This document shows positions 31,724 through 39,558 of a stretch of DNA of 42,921 bases, piece by piece; the first letter of the stretch is position 1; every line of letters begins with the position of its first letter. A model generated the notes under the pieces. The model worked only from the letters and a program-made list of their open reading frames with translations, was not told the origin of the DNA and ran no database searches. The position numbers and the translations under genes were made by a program. Source of the DNA: Selenomonas sp. (GTDB lineage Bacteria; Bacillota; Negativicutes; Selenomonadales; Selenomonadaceae); the NCBI RefSeq assembly GCF_022771645.1, contig NZ_JALFCU010000099.1:1-42921 (forward strand), given 5' to 3'.

Positions 31724-33337
31724 TCAAATATTATACGGTGCAAAGAGCTTGCGCAAATAGTTGCGTCCTTTCGTCAGCACCTTGATGATCGGCTCCATCG
31801 ATTTCGGCTGGCGAAGCACGAGTGACAGCACGCGCTGGCGCAGCTGGCGGTAATCCGCATCGAAATCGCGCAGCACTTCCTCCATCTCCATCTCGACGGA
31901 GACCTCCGGGATGTTCGACGGCTGCACTTCCGACGCGCGCCCCGTAATCTGCACAAGGTCGCCGCGGAACGGCACGTACGCCTCGCACTTGCATTCCTTC
32001 TGGATGCGCGCTTTCAGCGCCTCCTGCGACTGTGCCTCACCGTGGACGATGAAGATTTTCGCGGGCTTCGGATTCTGGATGTTGCTGATCCAATCGATGA
32101 GCTGGTTCGAATCCGCATGCGCCGAGAAACCGTCCATACTCTTGATCTGCGCTTTGACCGCGACTTCCTCGCCAAGCACGCGCACGCGCGAGATGCCGTC
32201 AACGAGCCGCCGCCCGAGGCTGCCCTCCGCCTGGTAGCCGACGAAGAGGATCGTCGATTCCGGCCGCCAGAGGTTGTGCTTCAGATGATGCAGGATGCGG
32301 CCGGCATCGCACATGCCCGAGGCCGAGATGATGATCGCGCTGCCCTCTTCGCTGTTGAGCGCGCGCGATTCCGCCGCCGTCTCACAGACGCGCACCTGCG
32401 GGAACTTGATGATCTTGCCGCTCTCCTTGAAAAGCTCGAGCGCTTCGTCGTCAAAGTCCTGCTCGTTCTTGAGGAACACGCGCGTCGCATTGATGGCGAG
32501 CGGGCTGTCGATGATGATCGGGATGTCGGGATCGAGCCGTCCCTGCTTCGAGAGATTGTAGAAATAATAGAGCAGTGTTTGCGTGCGGCCGACGGCGAAC
32601 GAGGGGATGACGAGGTTGCCGCCGCGATCCATCGTGTCGTTGACGATCTCGAGAAGCTTCGTCTCCTTGTCATAAATCTGATGCAGGCGGTCGCCGTACG
32701 TCGACTCGATGACAAGGAAATCCGCGCCCGTTTCCGGCGTCGGGTCTTTGAGAATCGGCTGGTTCGGCTGGCCGAGGTCGCCTGAGAACACGAGCTTCGT
32801 CGTCTTGCCGTTCTCCGTGACGAACACTTCGAGGAATGCCGAACCGAGGATGTGGCCGGCGTCTTTGTAGATCACGCGGATGTTCTCGCCGAGCTGGAAT
32901 TCTTTTTCGTATGGCACGACGACGAGGTGCTTCAGCGCCTCCATCGCGTCATCGATGCCATAGAGCGCTGTGACGGGCGTGTCGCCGCGCCGGCGTCCTT
33001 TGCGGTTCTGCAGCTCCGCGTCCGACGTCTGGATGTGCGCCGAGTCCGGCAGCATGATGCGACAGAGCTCGCACGTCGATTTCGTCGCGTAGATGGAGCC
33101 CGAGAAGCCTTCCTTGACGAGTTTCGGCAGCAGGCCGCAATGGTCGACGTGCGCGTGCGTCAGCAGCACGCCCTCGATGTCCGACGGCACGAACGGAAAA
33201 TCTTCGTAATTGAGATCGCGCACGCGCTTCGAGCCTTGGAACATGCCGCAGTCGATGAGGAAATGCTGCTCGTTCGTTTCGAGCAGGTAGCACGAGCCCG
33301 TGACCGTATGGGCCGCGCCGATGAATTCGAGCCGCAT
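31724..33337 (-). CDS. Metallo-beta-lactamase/beta-CASP ribonuclease family protein
   Basis: A 537-residue protein of the beta-CASP group of RNA-processing metallo-beta-lactamases (CPSF73/RNase J relatives). It shows MRLEFIGAAHTVTGSCYLLE, IDCGMFQG, the zinc motif LLTHAHVDHCGLLP and DAGHILGSAFLEV. Later come SGDLGQPNQPILKDP, VIPSFAVGRTQTLLYYF, IIISASGMCDAGRILHHLKHNL, and the RMMBL-type end FSAHADSNQLIDWI. Such proteins cleave or trim RNA in the cytosol. The ATG at 33337 has GGAGTGG upstream; the 59-residue extension to 33514 is unsupported and would run into a repeat element. It lies upstream of the moxR-VWA pair on the same strand. Confidence 0.92.
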   Translation of the reverse strand: MRLEFIGAAHTVTGSCYLLETNEQHFLIDCGMFQGSKRVRDLNYEDFPFVPSDIEGVLLTHAHVDHCGLLPKLVKEGFSGSIYATKSTCELCRIMLPDSAHIQTSDAELQNRKGRRRGDTPVTALYGIDDAMEALKHLVVVPYEKEFQLGENIRVIYKDAGHILGSAFLEVFVTENGKTTKLVFSGDLGQPNQPILKDPTPETGADFLVIESTYGDRLHQIYDKETKLLEIVNDTMDRGGNLVIPSFAVGRTQTLLYYFYNLSKQGRLDPDIPIIIDSPLAINATRVFLKNEQDFDDEALELFKESGKIIKFPQVRVCETAAESRALNSEEGSAIIISASGMCDAGRILHHLKHNLWRPESTILFVGYQAEGSLGRRLVDGISRVRVLGEEVAVKAQIKSMDGFSAHADSNQLIDWISNIQNPKPAKIFIVHGEAQSQEALKARIQKECKCEAYVPFRGDLVQITGRASEVQPSNIPEVSVEMEMEEVLRDFDADYRQLRQRVLSLVLRQPKSMEPIIKVLTKGRNYLRKLFAPYNI

Positions 33338-33442
33338 GGGATACCACTCCGTTGCAGAAAACAGAATGCCGTTCATGTTCTTTGTTTGTAGTAGTCTGAA
33401 TTCAAGGCGCGTGTTCCTGCCTTTGAACAAAATTTTTTGACA

Positions 33443-33604
33443 GGGATAAACTGACAAAAGGACTTCGACCAGATTGCCGCAGATTTTTCGTTCTGTCAAG
33501 GAGTCAAACCGCAAGGCGTAGCAGAGCTACGTCGAGGATTTGACGACGCAGGCAGGACGGAAAAGATGCCGCAAGATGGGCGGAGTCCGTTGTCTGTTTA
33601 TCCC
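33443..33604. repeat. 162-bp structured inverted-repeat element (MITE-like)
   Basis: The ends are imperfect inverted repeats of about 23 bases (33443-33465 and 33582-33604) with GGGATAAAC outermost. Inside, TTTTTCGTTCTGTC pairs with GGCAGGACGGAAAA, GTCAAAcC pairs with GgATTTGAC, and CGTAGC-AGA-GCTACG forms an apical hairpin. Nested compensatory arms (several G-U pairs on one strand) indicate a folded RNA or a fold-back DNA element. It occupies most of the 330-base gap between glnA and the beta-CASP gene. Base triplets ACA flank both ends, a possible short target duplication. No protein frame is convincing. Confidence 0.65.
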
Positions 33605-33606
33605 AC

Positions 33607-33646
33607 AGCAAAAGCGACCATGCCCGAAGGCATAGCCGCTTTCGCT
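33607..33646 (-). terminator. Hairpin terminator downstream of glnA
   Basis: On the minus strand AGCGAAAGCGGCTATGCC pairs with GGCATGGTCGCTTTTGCT around a stable TTCG tetraloop. The right arm carries TTTT, but no long T-tract follows, so termination efficiency is uncertain. Confidence 0.6.
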
Positions 33647-33667
33647 ATTGTATGGGTGGTCCAACAA

Positions 33668-35554
33668 TCAGATCATGTTCTTCTCGTACGCATCATAGAG
33701 CGCTTTGAGTTCCTCGACCTTGTCGTACATCTCGACCTGCAGGCCGGACGCCGTCGCGTAGTCTTTCTCGTTCAGCGCGTTGATGAGCAACGTGAAGAGG
33801 CTCTTCTCGTCGATGCTGTCTTTCGCGAGGTACGTGCGGAGGCCGTTGATCTTGTTCCAGTTGTAGGAATCCTGATCCGTGACGTACGCGCCTTTGATTT
33901 CTTTGGCCTTGCGCACGATCGCACGGTTCTCCGGGATGATGCGGCTCACGAGTTCCGTCTTCCAACGGAGCAGTGCGCCATCGCGGAACGCATCGATGAT
34001 CTGCGGGCGCAGGGCGCCGCCCGCCGTGATGACTTTGAGCTTTTCAGGATAATTTTCAAAGCCCTGCATATTTTCCCAAACCGTTGCCGGCGGCGCGCCA
34101 AAGAGGTGGTCGCGCTCTTCGTCCGTGTAATCCTCGAACACATCGTCCTCGGAACGGTACGCGCGGTCTTTCTCGAGATAGAAGCCGTCTTCGCCGGCGT
34201 TCTTCGAGAGCTCAGCAACGCATTCTTTCGTCGACTTCGCGACCGTAGCCGTGATGCCGTCGAGCATCGCACTGTAAATGGCCGCGAGCACGAGGTACGT
34301 GTTCGTGTACGGGTTGCAAGCGCGGAGCTCGAAGCGCGTCGCCATCGGGTTGTCGAGGTCGCGGATGAGGCCGGCAAGGATCGTGCGGTTGCGGGACGGC
34401 ACGGCCGGATTGTGACCGAGCGACGTGACGATGCAGACCGGCGCCTCAAAGCCCGGCTTCAAGCGGTTCAGCGAATCATTCGTCGCGGAAACGAACGGGT
34501 TGATGACTTCGTAGTTCTTGAGAAGGCCCATGATGGAGCCGTAGCCGACGACACTCATGAAGTCTCCCTTCGGTTGCGCGGCAGCGAAGAGGTTCACGAG
34601 CTTGCCGTCTTTCGTGACGGCCACCATACCAATATGCGTATGCTCGCCGTTGCCCGCGAGTCCGATCATCGGCTTCGCCTTGAACGAGACTTCGAGGCCG
34701 TTGCCGCGGAAAATCTCGCGCACGATCGTGCGGACGAAAATCTCGTTGTCGCACGCCTGCAAAGCATCAGCGAAGCGCCAGTCGATCTCGATCTGCTCGC
34801 AGACATGGGACATACGACCGCTCTCGTCGATCTGGCCTTTCATGCCGCCGACTTCCTTATGGCCCATTTCGCATTTCAGGCCGTAGCGTTCAAGCGTCAG
34901 CACGCACTCCTCGAGCGCCGTGCGGACAGCGCCATGCGTGCGCTCCCAATACTGTTCCTGCATGACCTGCGATGCGGACATCTCTTCGATGTCAGCATCC
35001 TCAAGCGGCGTCTTGACCCAGAACTCGAGCTCCGTCGCGGACGTGAACGAGATGTCCTCGATCTGGTCGCCCTTGACGGCGAGGCCGGCGATGTCCGGAT
35101 GCGCATGGAAGAGGTCGAGGAGGCCTTTCTTCACGTATTCGAGGCTGTCGGCGAGGATGGCGCGCGCATCGACGCGCTTGCCCTCATGGATGAGGAACGA
35201 CGGGATGCGCAACGTGCCGATCGGCTTCTCCGTCTCTTCGTCGTAATGCTCGAAGTTGTAATCGACGAACCAGGTGACGTCCGGATCGACCGGCATATCG
35301 ACTTTCGCGTTGTTCAGCGTCGCGATGCCCGGCAGCACGACGGAAGAACCATCCGTCTGGACGGCGCAGCCCGCATAGAAATCGTCGATGTCCTTGAGGA
35401 AAATGCGCATCGGGATCTTCTCGTCCGTGTCGTTGCCGGCCATGTCGATGCCGACGAGCGAGACGAATTTGATCTCGGGATGTGCCTCGAGCATCTTCTT
35501 GACGTCCGCGCGATCCGTGTGTGCGGGAATCACATAGAGGAGTTCATCTAACAT
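33668..35554 (-). CDS. glnA: Glutamine synthetase, long form
   Basis: It makes glutamine from glutamate, ammonia and ATP in the cytosol. The 628-residue chain has the beta-grasp part near the N-terminus (KFVSLVGIDMAGNDTDEKIP). The catalytic barrel is marked by ATELEFWV (metal-binding Glu), EVGGMKGQIDESGR, KPMIGLAGNGEHTHIG (ammonia/metal loop with His) and NPAVPSRNRTILAG, where an Arg-rich ATP/Glu-binding block is expected. A C-terminal helical extension of about 150 residues makes it longer than GSI (about 470) and nearer to GSIII in size. The ATG at 35554 has AAGGGTGG six bases upstream. A leader with an intrinsic terminator precedes it. Confidence 0.9.
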   Translation of the reverse strand: MLDELLYVIPAHTDRADVKKMLEAHPEIKFVSLVGIDMAGNDTDEKIPMRIFLKDIDDFYAGCAVQTDGSSVVLPGIATLNNAKVDMPVDPDVTWFVDYNFEHYDEETEKPIGTLRIPSFLIHEGKRVDARAILADSLEYVKKGLLDLFHAHPDIAGLAVKGDQIEDISFTSATELEFWVKTPLEDADIEEMSASQVMQEQYWERTHGAVRTALEECVLTLERYGLKCEMGHKEVGGMKGQIDESGRMSHVCEQIEIDWRFADALQACDNEIFVRTIVREIFRGNGLEVSFKAKPMIGLAGNGEHTHIGMVAVTKDGKLVNLFAAAQPKGDFMSVVGYGSIMGLLKNYEVINPFVSATNDSLNRLKPGFEAPVCIVTSLGHNPAVPSRNRTILAGLIRDLDNPMATRFELRACNPYTNTYLVLAAIYSAMLDGITATVAKSTKECVAELSKNAGEDGFYLEKDRAYRSEDDVFEDYTDEERDHLFGAPPATVWENMQGFENYPEKLKVITAGGALRPQIIDAFRDGALLRWKTELVSRIIPENRAIVRKAKEIKGAYVTDQDSYNWNKINGLRTYLAKDSIDEKSLFTLLINALNEKDYATASGLQVEMYDKVEELKALYDAYEKNMI

Positions 35555-35594
35555 GTTGTACCACCCTTTGCTTTCTGCAGGCAAAACCTGCGCA

Positions 35595-35666
35595 AAAAAT
35601 AAAAGCCAAGCACCCCCGGAAGGCCAGCGCCTTATGCGCCCGATCGCTTCCGCAGTTGCTTGGCTC
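35595..35666 (-). promoter_or_regulatory. glnA leader attenuator hairpin
   Basis: In the leader of about 136 bases, AGCCAAGCA (from 35657-35665) pairs with TGCTTGGCT (35604-35612). CGGAAG/CTTCCG extends the stem inside, and GCGC-ATAAG-GCGC caps it. On the minus strand it is followed by TTTATTTTTT, so it is an intrinsic terminator about 40 bases before the start codon. A small GCAGG-TTTTG-CCTGC hairpin follows. This is the layout of an attenuated gene. I see no known riboswitch core; an ANTAR-type antiterminator is one possibility for a nitrogen gene in this group. Confidence 0.65.
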
Positions 35667-35696
35667 CATTGCCTAGCTCTTCACTTGACGGTTCTT

Positions 35697-35725
35697 ATAC
35701 TAGCAGAAAAATGTGCGTCTGTAAA
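35697..35725 (-). promoter_or_regulatory. Promoter for glnA
   Basis: On the minus strand TTTACA (35720-35725) is followed at exactly 17 bases by TAGTAT (35697-35702), preceded by TGC as in an extended -10. Predicted start near 35690. Confidence 0.65.
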
Positions 35726-35773
35726 GTATTTTCTATGCAAAAAAATTGTATACATAAAACATCACGGCAATCA

Positions 35774-37084
35774 TCACCGGATTCGTCGGAGCGAGAGGCG
35801 GCTCGCGTAGCCATCAAGGAACGTCTCGATGTTCGCATCGAGCTGCGCATCGGGATGTTCTTCGGGGCGGCCGCCGGCTTCGATGCGCAGGAGGCGCGCG
35901 AGGAGCATCGCCATCGCGAACGATTGCTGGCGCGCGTCCGCGAGCTCGGAGACGTGCAGGACGATCGTGCTGCCGTTCTCGATCCAGAGGTTGCCGTCGG
36001 CGAGCTCAGCCGCTTTGTCCTGCGGCACATCACAATGCTCCGCGATGGCTGCCGCGAAATCGCGCTCGCTCCCGCAGAGCACGACATCGAAGCGCCCGTG
36101 CGGGACCGTGCCGAACGCGCCTTGCAGCGCTTCGCGCGCCGCCGTCGCATCACGTTGGAGCGACGGCGCGAGGCCGTCCGCGACGCCCGCGCGCGCGGAG
36201 AACGTCAGCTCGATGGGACGCTTGCGTTCGTTCTCGTACCAGGCCCGGAAACGTTTGAGGAACGCGTCATGCGACAGGCCGAACGCTTGCTGAAACGCCT
36301 TTTCCCCGTCCTTGTTGTCTTTGAGCAAACGGAAATACTGCAAGATGGATGCGACTTCCTTGCCGCGCTGCTGTTCCATGAGGCAAAATACCATCGCGTC
36401 GGCCATCTGGTACGAGTGGTATTCCTTGTTCATGAGCTGCATGCGCTCTGCAAGCGTGCAATGCACGAGCGACTCCGGCTTCACCGTCGAATCGGCAAGG
36501 CGCAGTTCGTTCAGCGTGTCGAGCGACCACTTGCGGAGCTTCTTGCCGCCCGCCTGCTCGGCGATGCGCGCGCCGATGTAATCGGCCGTGCCCTCTTCAA
36601 GCCAGAAGATCGACTCCGTGCCCGTGTCGTTGCCTTCCGAAAGCTCATATTGCAATTGGTGGAACAGCTCATGCCCCGCCGTGCTCTTGCGGTCGCTCGC
36701 CGTCTTCATGACGCCGGCCGCTCCGTTCAGCGCCGTGAGGCCGCGCCGCCCGCCCGTCCAGCCGCCCGAGACGTCGGCGATGGTCCGCGCCTCGTCAGCG
36801 CTTTGCTCGAACTGGTCGACGATGACGCGCCGGTAGTCCTCTTGCGTCGCCGCGACGTACACGGTGACGGCATGGCGGAGCGGCGCGCCGTTTTTCGTCA
36901 TGTCGTCCGTGAACAACGTGACGGCCTGCCGCACGTCATCCATCGAAGGTTCCGGCACATCGCCGATTGCTTCCATCGTGATGCCTTGCGGCGCAGCATC
37001 TTTTTCAGACATGAAATGATATCCTGCCGCGATGGCCATGCCGACGAGGAACGACGCGAAAAGAATGGCGAAAAATTTTTTCAT
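35774..37084 (-). CDS. Membrane-anchored zinc metallopeptidase (gluzincin-like)
   Basis: A 436-residue protein. Residues 1-25 (MKKFFAILFASFLVGMAIAA...) form a signal anchor, so the domain faces outside the membrane. The zinc site is HELFHQ (138-143, HExxH) followed by FWLEEGTADYIGARI (163-164), the Glu-containing second motif of gluzincins of the peptidase MA type. The C-terminal half (about 250-436) repeats weaker similar strands and lacks a second HExxH. The substrate is unknown. The ATG at 37084 has GAGGTG just upstream and starts two bases after the ABC permease stop, so it is the last gene of the importer operon. Confidence 0.82.
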   Translation of the reverse strand: MKKFFAILFASFLVGMAIAAGYHFMSEKDAAPQGITMEAIGDVPEPSMDDVRQAVTLFTDDMTKNGAPLRHAVTVYVAATQEDYRRVIVDQFEQSADEARTIADVSGGWTGGRRGLTALNGAAGVMKTASDRKSTAGHELFHQLQYELSEGNDTGTESIFWLEEGTADYIGARIAEQAGGKKLRKWSLDTLNELRLADSTVKPESLVHCTLAERMQLMNKEYHSYQMADAMVFCLMEQQRGKEVASILQYFRLLKDNKDGEKAFQQAFGLSHDAFLKRFRAWYENERKRPIELTFSARAGVADGLAPSLQRDATAAREALQGAFGTVPHGRFDVVLCGSERDFAAAIAEHCDVPQDKAAELADGNLWIENGSTIVLHVSELADARQQSFAMAMLLARLLRIEAGGRPEEHPDAQLDANIETFLDGYASRLSLRRIR

Positions 37085-37086
37085 TG

Positions 37087-37830
37087 TCACCTCTGCCAGC
37101 GGCACACGCGATGCTCCGCGCCGTCGATGATCGTGAACAGCACGAGGCCGAGGCACGACAGCACGAGGATGCCCGCGTACATGTCGAGATAATTCACGCG
37201 CAGCCACGCGTCCATGATGAAATAGCCCATGCCGTACTGCGTGCCGAACGTCTCCGTGAAGAACAGCACGGAAATTGCCGTCGCCATCGCGACGCGCACA
37301 GCCGTCAAAAATTTCGGCAGCGTCGCGGGCAGGATGACATGGCGGAGCATCGCGGGGAAGCCTGCGCCGAGCACACGCAACGGGAAAAACGTTTCCTCAG
37401 GAATCGTGCGGATCGCATCGCGCACGGCGATGACGACCTGGAACACGATGATGAGGAAGATCATGAGGATCTTCGACAGCTCGCCGACGCCCGCGAGCAG
37501 CATGAGGATCGGCAGCAGCGCAATCTTCGGCACCGGATACGTCAGGTAGACGATGGGCGAGAGCACGCGGTCGAGGCGCTTCTTGTAGCCCATGGCGACG
37601 CCGATCGGATAGCCGACGGCAACGGCGAGCACGAGGCCAGCCGCGATGCGCCAAAGGCTGTACGCCGCGTGGATGGCGATCTTGTCGGAAAAAATCCGCC
37701 CGAGCCGCGTAAAGACGTGCGCGGGCTGCGGGATGATGGGGAGCGCGACGAGCGCGGCGACGATCTGCCAGAACACGAGCAGTGCCATCGCGCCGAGCGC
37801 GTACGTCAGCAGGAGCTTCTTTCCCTTCAT
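37087..37830 (-). CDS. ABC importer permease (SsuC/TauC/NrtB-like)
   Basis: A 247-residue inner-membrane permease with about six hydrophobic segments, for example YALGAMALLVFWQIVAALVALPII and IAAGLVLAVAVGYPIGVAMGY. The cytoplasmic coupling loop is FFPLRVLGAGFPAMLRHVILPATLPKFLTAVRVAMATAISVLFFTE, the EAA-type motif of this family. It forms the channel for the sulfonate/nitrate/taurine/thiamine-precursor class of importers. The ATG overlaps the ATPase stop codon (ATGA), with GGGAG eight bases upstream. The longer frame to 37932 is a shadow of the ATPase gene. Confidence 0.9.
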   Translation of the reverse strand: MKGKKLLLTYALGAMALLVFWQIVAALVALPIIPQPAHVFTRLGRIFSDKIAIHAAYSLWRIAAGLVLAVAVGYPIGVAMGYKKRLDRVLSPIVYLTYPVPKIALLPILMLLAGVGELSKILMIFLIIVFQVVIAVRDAIRTIPEETFFPLRVLGAGFPAMLRHVILPATLPKFLTAVRVAMATAISVLFFTETFGTQYGMGYFIMDAWLRVNYLDMYAGILVLSCLGLVLFTIIDGAEHRVCRWQR

Positions 37831-38576
37831 GCTTTCATCTCCCGGATCTTTTCGCGCAAATCGCGCGCCATCTCGAAGAACGGCGCCGTCCCGCGCGCGC
37901 CGGCCTGCCCTGCGAGCGGATTCTCGAGGCATGCGGCGATGCGGCCGCCCGTGCGCATGAGCACGATCTCCTGCCCGAGATAGACGGCCTCCTCGACGTA
38001 ATGCGTGACGAGCAGCGTCGTGACGCGCTCGCGCTGCCAGAGCCCGAGGAACACGTCCTGCATCTCCTCGCGCGTGATGGCATCGAGCGCGGAAAACGGC
38101 TCGTCCATGAGCAACACGTCCGGCTGCAGGAGGAATGCGCGCGCGAGCGCGACGCGCTGCTGCTGGCCGCCGCTGAGCCCCTTCGGATAGCGCGCCTCGA
38201 GTCCGGCGATGCCAAGCGCTGCGAAAAGCTCAGTCGCTCGCTGCTTTGCCGCCGCAACGTCCTGCTTGCGGATGGCCGGGCCGAGCAGCACGTTCTCGAG
38301 CGCCGTGCGCCATGGCAGCAGGCCGTAATTCTGCGGCATGAAGCCGATCGTCGATTGTCGCGGATTGATGGGCGCGCCGTCCATCGTGACCGTCCCCGTG
38401 GCGGCCGGCAGCAGTCCCGCGACCGCCTTGATCAGCGTCGACTTGCCGCAGCCGGACGGCCCGAGGACAGCACAAACCGTCCCTTTCGGGACGGTCAGGC
38501 GCACATGGTCGAGCGCTTCGTATGGTGTTTTTCCGTCGCGGTCATACGTGACCGACAGGTCTTTGATCTCGATCAT
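37827..38576 (-). CDS. ABC importer ATPase (SsuB/TauB/NrtD-like)
   Basis: A 249-residue ATP-binding subunit. Walker A is GPSGCGKST (39-47), the Q-loop is FMPQNYGLLPW, the signature is LSGGQQQRVALARA, Walker B is VLLMDEPFSALD and the switch His is in LLVTHYVEEAV. It powers import with the adjacent permease and lipoprotein. The ATG at 38576 lies 13 bases after the binding-protein stop codon; the ribosome binding site is weak (GTGATGAA), which suggests coupling to translation of the upstream gene. Confidence 0.93.
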   Translation of the reverse strand: MIEIKDLSVTYDRDGKTPYEALDHVRLTVPKGTVCAVLGPSGCGKSTLIKAVAGLLPAATGTVTMDGAPINPRQSTIGFMPQNYGLLPWRTALENVLLGPAIRKQDVAAAKQRATELFAALGIAGLEARYPKGLSGGQQQRVALARAFLLQPDVLLMDEPFSALDAITREEMQDVFLGLWQRERVTTLLVTHYVEEAVYLGQEIVLMRTGGRIAACLENPLAGQAGARGTAPFFEMARDLREKIREMKA

Positions 38577-38589
38577 TGATTCATCACAA

Positions 38590-39528
38590 TCACTTTGAAA
38601 ATACATCCAGCACGATGTCATCATACGTGTACGACGTGCTGATCAGGCCCTTGCCCGTGAGCCACGCGATGCAGTCCGTCACGTCGCTCGTCTTCGGCAG
38701 CGCGGCCTCGTGATACTTCGGCAGCTTCAGCGCGTCTTTTGATGCCTGCGGGAAGCCGCCCTTCTCGATGACGAGATCCATGTACTCGTCCTGCGGCGTC
38801 TCGTTCAGATATTTCACAGCCTTGTTGTAGGCGCGGTACATCGCCTGGATCGAGGCTTTCTTGTCCTTCGCGCTCGCGGCCGTGAACATGATGACGCCCG
38901 GGTTGATGCCGAGCTCGTCCGAGCCCGTGACGAAATGGCAGCCGTTGTGGACGGCGATGCTCGCCATCGGCTCCGGGAGCGTCGCGGCCGCGAGCTTGCC
39001 GTTCTGGAGCATCTCGAGGCGCGTCGGGATCTGCGGGATGATGACCTTGTTGATGTCGTCGCCCGTCATGCCGTCCTTCGCGAGGATCTGGTCCGTGACG
39101 TACTCGATGATCGTGTTGCGCGAGACGGCAACGTCCTTGCCTGCGAGCTCCTTCGCCGTCCGCGCGGGCTCCGCCGCGCCCGCGACGAGCTTGTAACTGC
39201 CGTCCGTGAACGACGTGACGTTCACGTCAAAGCCGCCGTCTTTCGCGAATGCGACGGCGAGCATGTCGGACACATCGCCGTCGAGCGTGCCACTCTGCAG
39301 TGCCGCGTCGCGATCCATGGCGCTCTTGTACTGCTGGAGCTCGACCTCGACGCCCTCTTCCTTGAAATAGCCTTTTTCCTGCGCGATGAGGAACGGCAGC
39401 GAGTCCACATCCGGCATGAGGCCGACCGTGAGCTTCGGCAGCGGCGCGTTCTTCGCCTGCTCTGTGCCGCAGCCGCCGAACGCCAGCATGGAAATCATCA
39501 GCAAGACAAAAATCAAACACTTCTTCAT
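38590..39528 (-). CDS. ABC importer substrate-binding lipoprotein (SsuA/NMT1-like)
   Basis: A 312-residue lipoprotein. The signal peptide ends in the lipobox LAFGGC with lipidated Cys20. The mature part begins LTVGLMPDVDSLPFLIAQEKGYFKEEGVEVEL, the usual opening of sulfonate/nitrate/taurine/thiamine-precursor binding proteins. GTLDGDVSDMLAVAF and PEPMASIAVHNG follow. It delivers substrate to the permease and ATPase encoded just downstream; the substrate cannot be named. The ATG at 39528 is chosen with GGGGG nine bases upstream; an ATG nine bases earlier abuts the GGGGG and is too close. It follows the coiled-coil gene by only 30 bases. Confidence 0.9.
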   Translation of the reverse strand: MKKCLIFVLLMISMLAFGGCGTEQAKNAPLPKLTVGLMPDVDSLPFLIAQEKGYFKEEGVEVELQQYKSAMDRDAALQSGTLDGDVSDMLAVAFAKDGGFDVNVTSFTDGSYKLVAGAAEPARTAKELAGKDVAVSRNTIIEYVTDQILAKDGMTGDDINKVIIPQIPTRLEMLQNGKLAAATLPEPMASIAVHNGCHFVTGSDELGINPGVIMFTAASAKDKKASIQAMYRAYNKAVKYLNETPQDEYMDLVIEKGGFPQASKDALKLPKYHEAALPKTSDVTDCIAWLTGKGLISTSYTYDDIVLDVFSK

Positions 39529-39558
39529 CAAAAGCATCCCCCTATTGCTTTCTCACAT

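Noticed and set aside
33338..33514. N-terminal extension of the beta-CASP protein
   Set aside because: It extends into the inverted-repeat element, has no ribosome binding site, and the family N-terminus MRLEFIGAAHTVTGS is complete at 33337.
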